Source of the DNA: Tessaracoccus sp. MC1679
GTDB lineage: Bacteria > Actinomycetota > Actinomycetes > Propionibacteriales > Propionibacteriaceae
Direction: 5' to 3'
Assembly: GCF_014164775.1 (NCBI RefSeq)
Contig: NZ_JACJGB010000007.1
Coordinates: 62,001-126,000 of the forward strand
DNA: 64,000 nucleotides
Below are positions 49,776 through 58,761 of this stretch, piece by piece (the first letter of the stretch is position 1; the number at the start of each line of letters is the position of its first letter). The notes under the pieces were generated by a model. The model had not been told where the DNA came from and searched no databases. It worked only from the letters and a program-made list of their open reading frames with translations. The translations under genes were made by a program, and so were the position numbers.

Positions 49776-50527
49776 CGGAACGGTCCCTTCGGATGGCCGA
49801 CGGTGTTCTTCTTCAGCTTGCTGCACGACCCGTACTGCTCCCACCACGGTTCCTCCGTCGCCACCGGCGCCGCGAGTGGCGCAACGCTCTCCTGAGGCTC
49901 CTCGCGGCAGACGACGGTGACCACCGAGCCATCCGGACCTGCGGAGGCTATCTGCGCGGCACGGTAGTCGGCCTGGCGGGGGTGCGCGGGATAGCCGTCC
50001 GTCGAGTCGTAGCGAGCGATCGCATTGCCGGCCTCCACCTGCAGCTGGCCCAGGTCGACTCCGCTCTCGGTGATGACGTAGCGGAGGAGGCGCCCGTACG
50101 AGTCGCGGTCATTCTGCCCCTCCGGCAGTTCGAGGGTCACCACCTCGCCCACGGACACGACACGTCCGATCGCCATCGATGCCTCGTCGTGGCCGCACTC
50201 GCCCCGCTCAGGGGAGTCAATGCCGATGAGGCGGACGGTGCCCAGGCTTGTCTCGACGGTGTCGCCGTCGATGACGGCTGAGAACGTCACCGGAATCTGC
50301 GTGGGTTCGCTGATGACGGGCTCGGTGGCCGACGGAACTGCCGACTGCGATGGCGAGGGAGCGATGCGCTCCGAGCCACCTGCGGCCGATGGGGGACGAG
50401 CCGAAGCGCCGACTCCCTCCGCGCCGGCCTCATCACCCGCAGGACGCGAGTCTGGAATGCAGCCGCCCAGACCGAACGCCAACAACGCCACCACGACTGC
50501 CAAGCACGACACGCGCGCGCTTCTCAT
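49772..50527 (-). CDS. Secreted thermonuclease-like lipoprotein, C-terminus truncated
   Basis: A 251-aa protein. The lipoprotein signal ends LAFGLGGC (Cys about 22); a low-complexity linker follows. The staphylococcal-nuclease domain reads FSAVIDGDTVETSLGTVRLI, then GIDSPERGECG and SYGRLLRYV, with D, R and E active-site residues visible. The chain ends EEPWWEQYGSCSKLKKN, TVGHPKGPFR and then TAG. Related proteins continue with an Asp/Gly-rich tail ending in Cys-Glu (excalibur-like), so the last domain is cut. The nuclease domain is whole and may still work. Confidence 0.8.
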   Translation of the reverse strand: MRSARVSCLAVVVALLAFGLGGCIPDSRPAGDEAGAEGVGASARPPSAAGGSERIAPSPSQSAVPSATEPVISEPTQIPVTFSAVIDGDTVETSLGTVRLIGIDSPERGECGHDEASMAIGRVVSVGEVVTLELPEGQNDRDSYGRLLRYVITESGVDLGQLQVEAGNAIARYDSTDGYPAHPRQADYRAAQIASAGPDGSVVTVVCREEPQESVAPLAAPVATEEPWWEQYGSCSKLKKNTVGHPKGPFR

Positions 50528-50551
50528 CTCTCTCCACCCCCGTTGAGAGCC

Positions 50552-50578
50552 CCCGCCCGCGGTTAGCCGCTGGGCGGG
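50552..50578 (-). terminator. Stem-loop after the DinB-ankyrin gene
   Basis: CCCGCCC-GCGG and CCGC-T-GGGCGGG pair over 11 bp with one bulged T and a TTAG loop. It lies downstream of the DinB-ankyrin gene on the minus strand and just upstream of the thermonuclease start. Confidence 0.65.
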
Positions 50579-50670
50579 CCCTCATGGCACCGACAGTAGT
50601 TCACCCGCCACGTGTGCACCGGTAGATCCAGAGATGCTGCTCGCGAGCCGATGGCCGTGCCGTCGACGCC

Positions 50671-51594
50671 CTAGCGCAGCGGTCTTCCACGGAGGTGGGC
50701 GGACACGTCGCCGTGGCCGAAGTGGTCGGCCCACACCGCGGGCGTCATGCCGAACTGGGCATCGGCCAACTCCCTGTCGGCCCCATGGTCCAGCAGAAGC
50801 TCGACGATTGCCCGCTCCCCGGCCGCGGCCGCGTAGTGCAGTGCGCTCGGGTTACCCACATCGACGGCGGCGCCATGCTCCACCAGCGCCCGCACCACGT
50901 CCCAGCGTCTGAGTCCAGCCGTCTCCGCCAGCAACGAGACGGGCACCGCCGCCCCGCCGTCGAGCAGCCGCGACACCTCGTCAGCATCCCCCCGCCTCGC
51001 CCCCGCCACCAGCGGATCCAGGCCGTCACGCTGGGCGCGGTAGAGGTCGCGCAGCAGGCAGATCTCCGCGCCGTGGGCGATCACCTCGCGGTTGATGTGC
51101 ATCAACAACGCCGCCATCGACTGGTCGGCATGGTGCTCGCCCTTCGGCCCGAGCGGTCGCAGGAGGGTGTCGTCGTCGAGGGCCGCCACGCCGTCGCGCC
51201 AGAGGCCGTAGGCCTGCTCCAGGAACGCCAGGGCCTCATCCGCCGTGGCAGGCAGTGGCTCGGGCCACCAGCGCGGGTCGAACATGATGGCGTCGTCGGT
51301 GGGAAGGGTGCCGACGGGGAGCGACGGGTCGCCGAAGAAGGCGCGGGCGCGCTTGCCCAGCACGTCGCGGCCCACGTGCGCGATCCGCCACGCAATGGTG
51401 GTCACCGGCGGCACCGGTGGCTCAACAGGCAAGGACTCCGGCTGCAGGGCGCCGTCAGCGTCGGAGCGCAGCGTCCAGGCGCCGTCGGCCGGCTCCCACC
51501 AGTACTCGTCGTCGGTGAGCCCGACGAGTCGCGGCCAGAGGTGAACCGCCCAGTAGAAGTCCAGCTGGTCGCGCAGCGTCTCGCCCCATGTCAT
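50671..51594 (-). CDS. DinB-superfamily domain fused to ankyrin repeats
   Basis: A 307-aa protein. Residues 1-190 are a four-helix DinB-like domain (LRDQLDFYWAVHLWPRLVGL; TIAWRIAHVGRDVLG with a metal-type His; MHINREVIAHGAEI with two further His). Residues 195-305 are ankyrin repeats (NPSALHYAAAAGERAIVELL, LDHGADRELADA, MTPAVWADHFGHGDV). DinB-like enzymes bind divalent metal and some transfer thiols; the actual reaction is unknown. It stands alone. Confidence 0.85.
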   Translation of the reverse strand: MTWGETLRDQLDFYWAVHLWPRLVGLTDDEYWWEPADGAWTLRSDADGALQPESLPVEPPVPPVTTIAWRIAHVGRDVLGKRARAFFGDPSLPVGTLPTDDAIMFDPRWWPEPLPATADEALAFLEQAYGLWRDGVAALDDDTLLRPLGPKGEHHADQSMAALLMHINREVIAHGAEICLLRDLYRAQRDGLDPLVAGARRGDADEVSRLLDGGAAVPVSLLAETAGLRRWDVVRALVEHGAAVDVGNPSALHYAAAAGERAIVELLLDHGADRELADAQFGMTPAVWADHFGHGDVSAHLRGRPLR

Positions 51595-51714
51595 GCCCCG
51601 ACGGTAGCCGCGACGGCTGTCGCGCGCCGCCCGGATGGATCACTCACCGAGACCGAATCTCGATCGTCGAGGCGGAACCTGGGGTCAACGATCGGCCATT
51701 TTCTGCGAAAGCCC

Positions 51715-51744
51715 TTGACGGACGGGACACCCTCCTCCTAGGGT
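51715..51744 (+). promoter_or_regulatory. Promoter of the xylanase gene
   Basis: TTGACG (51715-51720), 18 bases, then TAGGGT (51739-51744). Transcription would start near 51751, inside the xylO-like operator that follows, so repressor binding would block initiation. Confidence 0.6.
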
Positions 51745-51747
51745 CGT

Positions 51748-51775
51748 ATTAGTTTGGTACTGAACGAAAACTAAT
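51748..51775. promoter_or_regulatory. xylO-like operator (XylR/ROK type)
   Basis: ATTAGTTT (51748-51755) and AAACTAAT (51768-51775) are perfect inverted arms with a 12-base spacer. TTAGTTTG-N10-AAAACTAA matches the known xylose-repressor operator pattern (TTAGTTTG...CAAACTAA) in arm sequence and length. It lies before a xylanase gene, which agrees with xylose- or xylan-responsive control. No xylR gene is in the window. Confidence 0.75.
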
Positions 51776-51881
51776 TAGCACCATGACTACCGGCCAGCGC
51801 AGGCCTAGTCAACCCACAAGTGCAGCCATGGCATCCGGACGCCTGGCTCCACCGACGGGCCATTTCAGAGAGGACCACCCT

Positions 51882-53507
51882 TTGTCCACCAACCGTTTTT
51901 CGACACGGACCCTCAGAACCGCAGGGCTCGGCGTAGCCCTTGCTCTTGCCATGTCCGGGCTGGCGGCGCCTGCCCACAGCAGCCCCGACGACGGCCTGAT
52001 CCCACCGCTGAAGGACGTCTACTCCGACTACTTCAAGGTTGGCAACATCTACTCCGGTCAGCAGACGTACGAGGACGGCTCGCCCAACTGGGCGCAGGTC
52101 GAGCGGCACTACAACATCATGACCGCCGAGAACATCATGAAGCCCGACCAGCTGCTGCCGAACGCGAACATCAACACGGCCACGGGTGAGTGGACGTTCA
52201 ACTTCGGCCCCGCCGACTACTTCGTCGACGAGAGCCGCGAGCGTGGCATCGACGTCCACGGCCACGTGCTGGTGTGGCACAGCCAGTCGCCGTCCAAGAT
52301 CTACGGCCTCGAGTCTGAGGACCCACGCGCGCAGGCCAAGGCCAACATGGAGCGCTATATCAAGGAGGTGCTCACCCACTTCAAGGATCGGATCGTCTCC
52401 TGGGACGTGGTGAACGAGGCCTTCGTCGACGGCCTGGACACCTTCGACCCCGCCACCCAGAACTGGGAGGACTTCCTGCGCGGCAACCCGAAGGACTACA
52501 GCTACTCCGGTTGGTACAACGCCTACACCATGGACATGGATGAGGAGGCGGGCGAGCGCCCCGGCGACTTCATCTACGACGCCTTCGTCTTCGCCCGCAA
52601 GTACGGCCCCGAGGCCAAGCTGGAGTACAACGACTTCAACGTCTTCCAGTCCGAGGGCAAGGCCAAGGCCATCCTGGCGATGGCGACGGAGCTGAACGAG
52701 CGCTACGCCGCCGAGTACCGCGAAGACGAGCGTCAGCTGATCGAGGGCATCGGCCTGCAGTCGCACAACTACATCAACCAGACCCCGGCCTTCGCCTGCG
52801 CCGACCTGACTCGCCTGCCCAAGCTGGTCGACGAGGACGCCGCGGAATGGCAGCCCGGCGCCTGCTCGGACCACGCATCCGTGGAACGCTCTCTGCAGCT
52901 GATCACCGAGGCGGGCTTCACGGCCAGCGTGAGCGAGCTGGATCTGCAGGTGTGGGAGGCGTGGGACGCCGAGCCGCAGGGCACCAACGGCCCCTACTAC
53001 GATCTCGACGACCCGGAGGCCAAGGACCTCATCTCCAAGCCAGGCGCCACCTACTGGGTGGGCAAGATCGGCAAGCGCACGGAGCTGGAAGCCATCCAGG
53101 CGCAGCGCTTCGCCGAGTACTTCGCGGTCTACAAGAAGTACTCGCAGGATCTGGATCGCGTCACCTTCTGGGGCCTTACCGACGCCCTGAACTGGCGGCG
53201 CAACCACAACCCGCAGCTGTTCAACGGCGACTTCTCCCAGAAGCTCTCCGCGCCGGCTGTCGCAGATCCTGAGGGGTTGCTGGGCCTGGACAAGCCCATC
53301 ACCGACGTTTCGGGACTGTTCGAGGCGATCGACGAGGCAAGGGCACTCGACGTCCGCGGCAAGCACTACACCGGCAAGAGCATCGGCGCCTTCAAGAGCG
53401 AGATCGGGCGGGCCACCGCGACGGCTCACACCGGGGAAACCCAAGCTGAGCTCAACGCGGCAGAAGAGGCACTCCTCGCCGCTGAGGCCGGACTCGAACT
53501 GAAGTAG
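51882..53507 (+). CDS. Secreted GH10 endo-1,4-beta-xylanase
   Basis: A 541-aa enzyme if started at TTG 51882, where AGAGAGGAC lies upstream and the N-terminus becomes a proper signal peptide (TLRTAGLGVALALAMSGLAA then APAHSS). The longer frame from ATG 51783 would bury that signal. The GH10 barrel has acid/base E179 (WDVVNEAF) and nucleophile E352 (VSELDLQVW), with HGHVLVWHSQSP. The end (ETQAELNAAEEALLAAE) is FIVAR-like and probably binds the cell wall or polysaccharide. It hydrolyses xylan outside the cell. Confidence 0.92.
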   Translation: MSTNRFSTRTLRTAGLGVALALAMSGLAAPAHSSPDDGLIPPLKDVYSDYFKVGNIYSGQQTYEDGSPNWAQVERHYNIMTAENIMKPDQLLPNANINTATGEWTFNFGPADYFVDESRERGIDVHGHVLVWHSQSPSKIYGLESEDPRAQAKANMERYIKEVLTHFKDRIVSWDVVNEAFVDGLDTFDPATQNWEDFLRGNPKDYSYSGWYNAYTMDMDEEAGERPGDFIYDAFVFARKYGPEAKLEYNDFNVFQSEGKAKAILAMATELNERYAAEYREDERQLIEGIGLQSHNYINQTPAFACADLTRLPKLVDEDAAEWQPGACSDHASVERSLQLITEAGFTASVSELDLQVWEAWDAEPQGTNGPYYDLDDPEAKDLISKPGATYWVGKIGKRTELEAIQAQRFAEYFAVYKKYSQDLDRVTFWGLTDALNWRRNHNPQLFNGDFSQKLSAPAVADPEGLLGLDKPITDVSGLFEAIDEARALDVRGKHYTGKSIGAFKSEIGRATATAHTGETQAELNAAEEALLAAEAGLELK

Positions 53508-53520
53508 TCCCACTCCCCTG

Positions 53521-53550
53521 AAGCGCCCGCGGCCATCGCCGCGGGCGCTT
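53521..53550 (+). terminator. Terminator of the xylanase gene
   Basis: AAGCGCCCGCGG and CCGCGGGCGCTT form a perfect 12-bp stem with a six-base loop, 14 bases after the stop. The sequence after it (CTCGTTG) is only weakly T-rich. Confidence 0.8.
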
Positions 53551-53608
53551 CTCGTTGCGCGACCGGCGGCGGCCACGTCGCAGATAGCGGGGCTTGCCCG
53601 GAGACACC

Positions 53609-53678
53609 GCACACTTCTCGCTGTGGGGCTGACCGCGTGCATATGCACAGGGAAAGCTCCACAGCGAGAAGAGTGTGC
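53609..53678. repeat. Nested inverted repeat
   Basis: GCACACTTCTCGCTGTGGGGC (given in parts: GCACAC, TTCTCGCTGTGG, GGGC) at 53609-53629 pairs with its complement at 53656-53678, which differs by one base and a two-base insertion. The loop contains GTGCATATGCAC (53637-53648), a perfect 12-bp palindrome. It occupies the gap after the xylanase; no gene is seen between 53551 and 53911. It could be a mobile repeat end or cruciform. Confidence 0.7.
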
Positions 53679-53911
53679 CGGTCACATCCCGTTCGCCTTG
53701 GCCAGCCATGTCCCCCGGCGTGCGCCGGTCAGTGGGTCCGCCAGTCCGTGTCCGACCTCGTCGATAGACTCCGACGAGTCAGATCAGTTGAGCCCAGGCG
53801 CCACCACAGGCCGGTGCCACCGACTCACCCGACGCAGGCGTCGCGGATCAGCTCATGAACTGGCCGGCACCCGGACCGCCGGGCGCACGGGATACCAAGA
53901 CGGGGGACTCC

Positions 53912-54526
53912 ATGGCAGCGTTGGCGAAGAAACTGGTCATTCCGATAGTGGCGGTAGTGGTCGTTGTGGCGGTGGTTGTCGTGGCCTTCGTCGCGGGCCA
54001 ACTCACGCCCAAGCTGTTCGCGCTGGGCAGCGAGTCCGAATCGACGGACACGCGCGTCATTCAGTCCATCACCCGCGAGGAGCAGGTGGTGCTCCTCAGC
54101 CTGGGCATCCAGGGGATCTCCGAGAAGACCGAGCGGATGACCTTCCTGGGCGTGGACGTGCCGGGGAGCAACAGGGCGTCGTTCGTGCAGTACTCCTTCA
54201 ACGCCAAGCTGGGCATCGACGGCCGCGACGTCCGGATCGACCCCATCGGCGAGAAGAAGTACCGGATCTCAATCCCTGAGTACATCTTCATCGGCCACAG
54301 CAACGAGGACTTCAAGCTGGTGGCGGAGAACAACGGCGCGCTCAGCTTCATCACGCCCGAGAACGACCCCGTGGAGATGATCAACAGCATCCTCAGCGAG
54401 GACGCGCAGGCGGAGTACATCGAGAACAACGAGGAGATCCTGCGAGAGCAGGCCCTTGCGTTCTACTCCGGGATCATCACGGGCATCGACCCGGAGATCA
54501 GCATCACCTACGACTTCCGCCAGTGA
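53912..54526 (+). CDS. DUF4230 membrane-anchored protein
   Basis: A 204-aa protein. One N-terminal helix (VIPIVAVVVVVAVVVVAFVA) anchors it; the outer part starts RVIQSITREEQVVLLSLGIQ, the DUF4230 signature, and ends in a helix (EILREQALAFYSGIITG). ATG 53912 is preceded by GGGGGA and gives the correct anchor; the upstream in-frame ATG at 53855 adds a proline-rich stretch. Role unknown. Confidence 0.85.
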   Translation: MAALAKKLVIPIVAVVVVVAVVVVAFVAGQLTPKLFALGSESESTDTRVIQSITREEQVVLLSLGIQGISEKTERMTFLGVDVPGSNRASFVQYSFNAKLGIDGRDVRIDPIGEKKYRISIPEYIFIGHSNEDFKLVAENNGALSFITPENDPVEMINSILSEDAQAEYIENNEEILREQALAFYSGIITGIDPEISITYDFRQ

Positions 54527-54603
54527 TCGCGGCCCCCTCAGAGGGTATGCGGAGTGGGCGGGCTGGTCCCGAAGAGATCTTCCCTTGCATGGACCGCCTG
54601 TGC

Positions 54604-54631
54604 ATTAAAGGTTAGACAACTATCCTTTAAT
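54604..54631. promoter_or_regulatory. Inverted repeat before the Fic gene
   Basis: ATTAAAGG (54604-54611) and CCTTTAAT (54624-54631) are perfect arms with a 12-base spacer, in an AT-rich stretch unlike the surroundings. It ends 30 bases before ATG 54661. The Fic protein carries a winged-helix tail and may bind its own operator here. Confidence 0.65.
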
Positions 54632-54660
54632 CTACTGCCACTCTATGAAAGGAAACAGCG

Positions 54661-55953
54661 ATGGCCGGGTGGGAGGAGGCGCGCTGGGAGTCGAGCGTCG
54701 GCTCCGGGGTCCCCAAGTCCGCACAGCGGTCCGGCGCCTACCGACGGTACGTGCCGGACCTGCTCGATGGAGTGGGCCTGGCCCTCTCCGGCGAGCTGTC
54801 CCGAACCGTAGCCGGGGTAGAACGGAGCATCCGCGCACTCAACGCACCCAGCGCCGAGGGACTGGCCGGGATCGCGAGGTTCCTCCTGCGGTCAGAGGCG
54901 ATCGCCAGCTCCCGGATTGAGGGCATCGCCCCCTCCGCGCAGCAAGTGGCCCTCGCGGAACTGGGTCAATCGGAGACGGTCCGGGGCATCAGTGAGCAGG
55001 CCACACTGGTCGCCAACAACATGACCGTGGTCCGCGCGGCCACCACCGCCCTCGCGGACGCCGACACCCTCACCGTTGACGACATCGTCGAACTCCAGCG
55101 CGCACTCCTACCCGATGAACCGCGTCACCACGGCCTACGCACTGTCCAGAACTGGATTGGCACGTCGAGTTGGACCCCGATCGGAGCGCTCTTCGTTCCC
55201 CCGGCGCCCGAGCGCGTGCCGACCTTGATGGCGGACCTCGTGGACTACCTCAACGGCGCCGCGCACTCCCCCCTCATCCAGGCCGGGGTGATCCACGCCC
55301 AGTTCGAGACGATCCATCCCTTCACCGACGGGAACGGCCGTGTCGGTCGGGCGCTGATCCACACCGTCCTCGCGCGCCGCGGGCTCACGAGCCGGGCACT
55401 GCTGCCCATCAGCCTCGTCCTTGCCACGCTCAGCGACCACTACATCGACGGCCTGACGAGCTTCCGCCACGACGCCCCCGCGGGCAGCGCGGAAGCCAGT
55501 GCCGCAGCCAACGAATGGCTGCGGACGTTCGTCGGCGCCGCCTCCGTCGCAGTGGAACAGTCCAAGGTGCTGGTGGGCAGGATCGACGAGCTGCGTCAGT
55601 CGTGGACCGATCGGCTGACTGCCCATCGCATCGCCATTGGCCTGCGCTCAGCTCCGCGCGCGGACTCCGCCGTCGCCCGTTTGCTGGCCTCGCTGCCGGA
55701 GGCACCGGTCATCACCGCGACGACGCTTGCCCGCACCCTCGGCGTCTCCTACCCGGCGGCCAACTCGGCTCTGGACGAGCTGACGCAGGCAGGAATCCTC
55801 ACCGCGAGGTCGATCGAACGCGGCGCCCAGGCATACATCGCCGGGGAGATCCTGGATCTGGTCACGATCTCCGAGCGTGGGCTGGCCAGCACCCAGTTCG
55901 ACACCCGCATCTCACCGCCGAGCAGAGGGGTCCCCGCACTGCCACACGGGTGA
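54661..55953 (+). CDS. Fic-family AMP/nucleotidyl transferase with HTH
   Basis: A 430-aa Fic protein. The active motif HPFTDGNGRVGR begins at H219 and fits HPFxDGNGRxxR fully. SSRIEG (83-88) is the class II inhibitory helix pattern (S/T-x-x-x-E). Residues 350-400 form a winged helix (ATTLARTLGVSYPAANSALD). AAAGGAAA lies before ATG 54661. Fic enzymes attach AMP or related groups to protein targets; the target is unknown. Confidence 0.93.
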   Translation: MAGWEEARWESSVGSGVPKSAQRSGAYRRYVPDLLDGVGLALSGELSRTVAGVERSIRALNAPSAEGLAGIARFLLRSEAIASSRIEGIAPSAQQVALAELGQSETVRGISEQATLVANNMTVVRAATTALADADTLTVDDIVELQRALLPDEPRHHGLRTVQNWIGTSSWTPIGALFVPPAPERVPTLMADLVDYLNGAAHSPLIQAGVIHAQFETIHPFTDGNGRVGRALIHTVLARRGLTSRALLPISLVLATLSDHYIDGLTSFRHDAPAGSAEASAAANEWLRTFVGAASVAVEQSKVLVGRIDELRQSWTDRLTAHRIAIGLRSAPRADSAVARLLASLPEAPVITATTLARTLGVSYPAANSALDELTQAGILTARSIERGAQAYIAGEILDLVTISERGLASTQFDTRISPPSRGVPALPHG

Positions 55954-55955
55954 CG

Positions 55956-56864
55956 TCAGCCGATGGCCGGGAGGACGTCGCGTAGCCGGGCGAAGGTGAG
56001 CCCGCCGTCGAGCAGGCGCGGCAGCGCCTCGGCCAAGCCGTCGGCTGTGCCGGATCCCGGCCGGTTGAAGTGACCGATGCAGATCGAACCCGCCCCGGCG
56101 GCGCCCATCGACTGCCTCACCTGCGCGGGGGTGAAGGTGGCGCCGGCGTCAGCGTTGACGTCGAAGTTGACCACCCGCTGGCCCAGTTCGGCGACGATCT
56201 CCACCGCCACGTCGTCGACGTGGGCCGTCCCCGAACGGAACCACAACGGACGAGCGCCCGTCAGCTCAGCCAGCCGGGCGTGCCCGCCCATCACCTCGTC
56301 GAACACATCCCCCACCGACGCCGTCCCGGGAATCCCGTAGGCCTCCGCCCCGCTCACCGAGAGCGGCTTGTGTGCGGTGCCGTGGTTGGCGAGCTCGAAC
56401 AGCGGATCGTCGGCCAGCTCGCGCGCAATGCCCGGGTTCGCGTCGATCCACCGCAGGTTGAGAAACAGCGTGGCGGGCACCGCCAGCCGTCGGAGCACCT
56501 CGATCAGCGCCTCGTCGTAGCCCGAGCCGTTACGCCCACCGCAGGCATCGAGCGTGACGACGGCGGGCTGAGCCTCACTGCGCAGCACCACTCCGTCGAC
56601 CTCCAACCCCCACTGGGTGGGGGTGCGGCCGTCGAAGCGGGCGACGATGTCGTCGCGGGTGGGCAGCCGCGCTGGCCCCGACGGCGAGGGGCTAGGCGAT
56701 GAGGACTCAGGGCTGGGCGACGCGGTCGTTCGTGTCGATGACGGGGAACCCGACGGCGGGACGGACTCCACCGCCCGCGGCGACTCCGACAGCGACGGCG
56801 CCGCAGCGCAGCCGGCCAGTCCCGCCAGGCCGAGCCCCAGTACCCCTCGTCGCGCAATCCGCAT
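55956..56864 (-). CDS. Polysaccharide-deacetylase-like lipoprotein
   Basis: A 302-aa protein. IARRGVLGLGLAGLAGC has a twin-arginine pair and a lipobox (LAGC), then a Pro/Ser-rich linker. The NodB-like core shows VTLDACGG (metal Asp), HGTAH (H-x3-H zinc pair) and LWFRSG. GHFNRPGSG is the late histidine motif. It may de-N-acetylate a cell-wall glycan. ATG 56864 gives a clean signal; GTG 56879 is the alternative. It is convergent with the Fic gene. Confidence 0.8.
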   Translation of the reverse strand: MRIARRGVLGLGLAGLAGCAAAPSLSESPRAVESVPPSGSPSSTRTTASPSPESSSPSPSPSGPARLPTRDDIVARFDGRTPTQWGLEVDGVVLRSEAQPAVVTLDACGGRNGSGYDEALIEVLRRLAVPATLFLNLRWIDANPGIARELADDPLFELANHGTAHKPLSVSGAEAYGIPGTASVGDVFDEVMGGHARLAELTGARPLWFRSGTAHVDDVAVEIVAELGQRVVNFDVNADAGATFTPAQVRQSMGAAGAGSICIGHFNRPGSGTADGLAEALPRLLDGGLTFARLRDVLPAIG

Positions 56865-56957
56865 GCGAGATTGTGTCACGGCGGCACGCTGCCCCCAACC
56901 GCGGAAGTCGGGCTGCCGGGGCCACCGATGCGCGACCCGCGGGCTAGCGTGTCCCCC

Positions 56958-58619
56958 ATGACCCCACGGCTGGTTCCCTCCGACCCGCGGTTCACCACCG
57001 AGTCCGAGCGCGTCGTCTGGGAGCGTCTCCGCGACACTCTCAACCCCTCAGACACCCTCATCGCCAACCTCCGCCTCACCGACGTCCACAAGGACCATGA
57101 GGCGGACCTCGTGGTGGCCTTGCCCGGCGTGGGCGTGGTCGTCGTGGAGGTCAAGGGCTCCGGCATCGCCTGCACCGACGGCGCCTGGACCATGACCCAC
57201 GACGGCGTGAGCCGCCCCGTCGAACCCGTCGGGCAGGCCCGCGACACCAAGTACGCCATCCGCGACTACGTGGAGTCCGACCGCCGCTGGGCAGACAGCT
57301 CCCACCCGAAGGCCCGCTTCCTGCACGCCGTCGTCACCCCCTTCACCGAACTCCCCGCGGACCTCCACCTCCCCGACTGCCCACGCTGGATGCTCCACGA
57401 CCGCCGCGACCTTCCCCGCCTCGCCGAGCGCCTCGCCCACGTCCCGGCCGGTTTCGAGACCCACCGTCGACCCCCCTCCGAGGACGACTGCGCCACCATC
57501 GTCGACATCCTCACCGCCCGCGGCACCAGCGCCGTCGCCTCCGTGATCGACGACGCGGACGAGCGCCAGGCCCGCGCCGACCGCCTCACCGAGGACCAGG
57601 CCCTCGTGCTGCGCGTGACCCGACTGCTCCGGCGGGTGGAGATCCGCGGCGGCGCCGGCAGCGGGAAGACCGTCCTGGCGCTCACGCAGGCGCGGCAGCT
57701 CACCGCCGGGCGCAACGGCCACCAGGAGAGGGTGGCGCTGGTGTGCTACTCGCTGGGCCTGGCCAGCCACTTCAGCCGCGAGGTGGCCACCTGGCCGTAC
57801 AAGCAGCGGCCGGCGTTCGTCGGCACCTTCGAGGCGTTGGCCAACCAGTGGGGCATCGCCTCCGGCGACCGCGACGACCCCGACTTCTGGGAGCACCGCC
57901 TCCCCCTGCTCATGGCCGAGAAAGCGGCCGAGCTGCCGCCCAAGGCGCGCTTCGACTCGTTCGTCGTCGACGAGGCCCAGGACTTCGCCGAATCGTGGTG
58001 GAAGCCGCTGGTGACGGCGCTGCGCGACGAGGAGGACGGCGGCCTGTTCCTCTACTCCGACGAGAACCAGCGCCTCTTCCAGCGCTTCGGCCGCCCGCCG
58101 GTGCCGCTCGTGCCGCTGGTGCTGGACCACAACCTGCGCAACACCCGCCAGATCGCGGAGGTGTTCAAGCCGCTCGCCCCGCTGCGCATGCGCCTCCAGG
58201 GAGGCGAGGGCTCGGAGGTGGTGCACGTCCAGGCAAGCCCCGACGAGGCCCTGGGTGTCGCGGACGACCAGATGGACCTCCTCTACGACGAGGGCTGGGC
58301 GCCCGGGCACATCGCTCTGCTGACCACCGGCCGACGGCACCCCGAGCAGGTGTCGCGGCAGGACGAGGACCCGCAGCAGAAGACGTACTGGGACTCGTTC
58401 TGGGACGAGGACCTTCCCTTCTACGGACACGTGCTGGGGTTCAAGGGGCTGGAGCGTCGCGCCGTGGTGCTGTGCATCAACGAGGACGGCACCAGGGAGC
58501 GGTTCAGGGAGCGGCTGTACGTGGGGTTGTCGCGGGCCACCGACCGCCTGATCGTGGTCGGCGATCTGGACGCGATCGCGCACGCGGGCGACGACGTGGT
58601 GCGCGCCCTCCGCGGCTAG
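56958..58619 (+). CDS. NERD-domain superfamily 1 helicase
   Basis: A 553-aa protein. Residues 1-150 are a NERD nuclease-related domain (HKDHEADLVVALPG, VVVVEVKGSG). The helicase has GGAGSGKT (231-238), VVDEAQDF (337-344), DENQRLFQRF and LGFKGLERRAVVL with a final YVGLSRATDRLIV. ATG 56958 follows TAGCGT (56944-56949), a -10 box at leaderless distance, and there is no ribosome site. NERD-helicase proteins are accessory genes, some linked to phage defence. Confidence 0.88.
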   Translation: MTPRLVPSDPRFTTESERVVWERLRDTLNPSDTLIANLRLTDVHKDHEADLVVALPGVGVVVVEVKGSGIACTDGAWTMTHDGVSRPVEPVGQARDTKYAIRDYVESDRRWADSSHPKARFLHAVVTPFTELPADLHLPDCPRWMLHDRRDLPRLAERLAHVPAGFETHRRPPSEDDCATIVDILTARGTSAVASVIDDADERQARADRLTEDQALVLRVTRLLRRVEIRGGAGSGKTVLALTQARQLTAGRNGHQERVALVCYSLGLASHFSREVATWPYKQRPAFVGTFEALANQWGIASGDRDDPDFWEHRLPLLMAEKAAELPPKARFDSFVVDEAQDFAESWWKPLVTALRDEEDGGLFLYSDENQRLFQRFGRPPVPLVPLVLDHNLRNTRQIAEVFKPLAPLRMRLQGGEGSEVVHVQASPDEALGVADDQMDLLYDEGWAPGHIALLTTGRRHPEQVSRQDEDPQQKTYWDSFWDEDLPFYGHVLGFKGLERRAVVLCINEDGTRERFRERLYVGLSRATDRLIVVGDLDAIAHAGDDVVRALRG

Positions 58620-58761
58620 CGGTGAAGGGGACTTCGACACCTCGTCAGGGGCCTCGCTGGCTGTGATGTGCGCCTCGTTGGGAGCAGGCCGCTCCGGACC
58701 CCATTTTCGGTGTCGGATCCCGGAGGGTAGACCGACCCCGAGACACCACCCTAAAAGGGGC

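Noticed and set aside
49496-50281. One 261-aa ATPase
   Set aside because: Only the first ~93 residues are ATPase-like; the rest is the antisense of the thermonuclease gene.
51783-51881. Xylanase start at ATG 51783
   Set aside because: It would put 33 polar residues before the signal peptide and has no good ribosome site; TTG 51882 has both.
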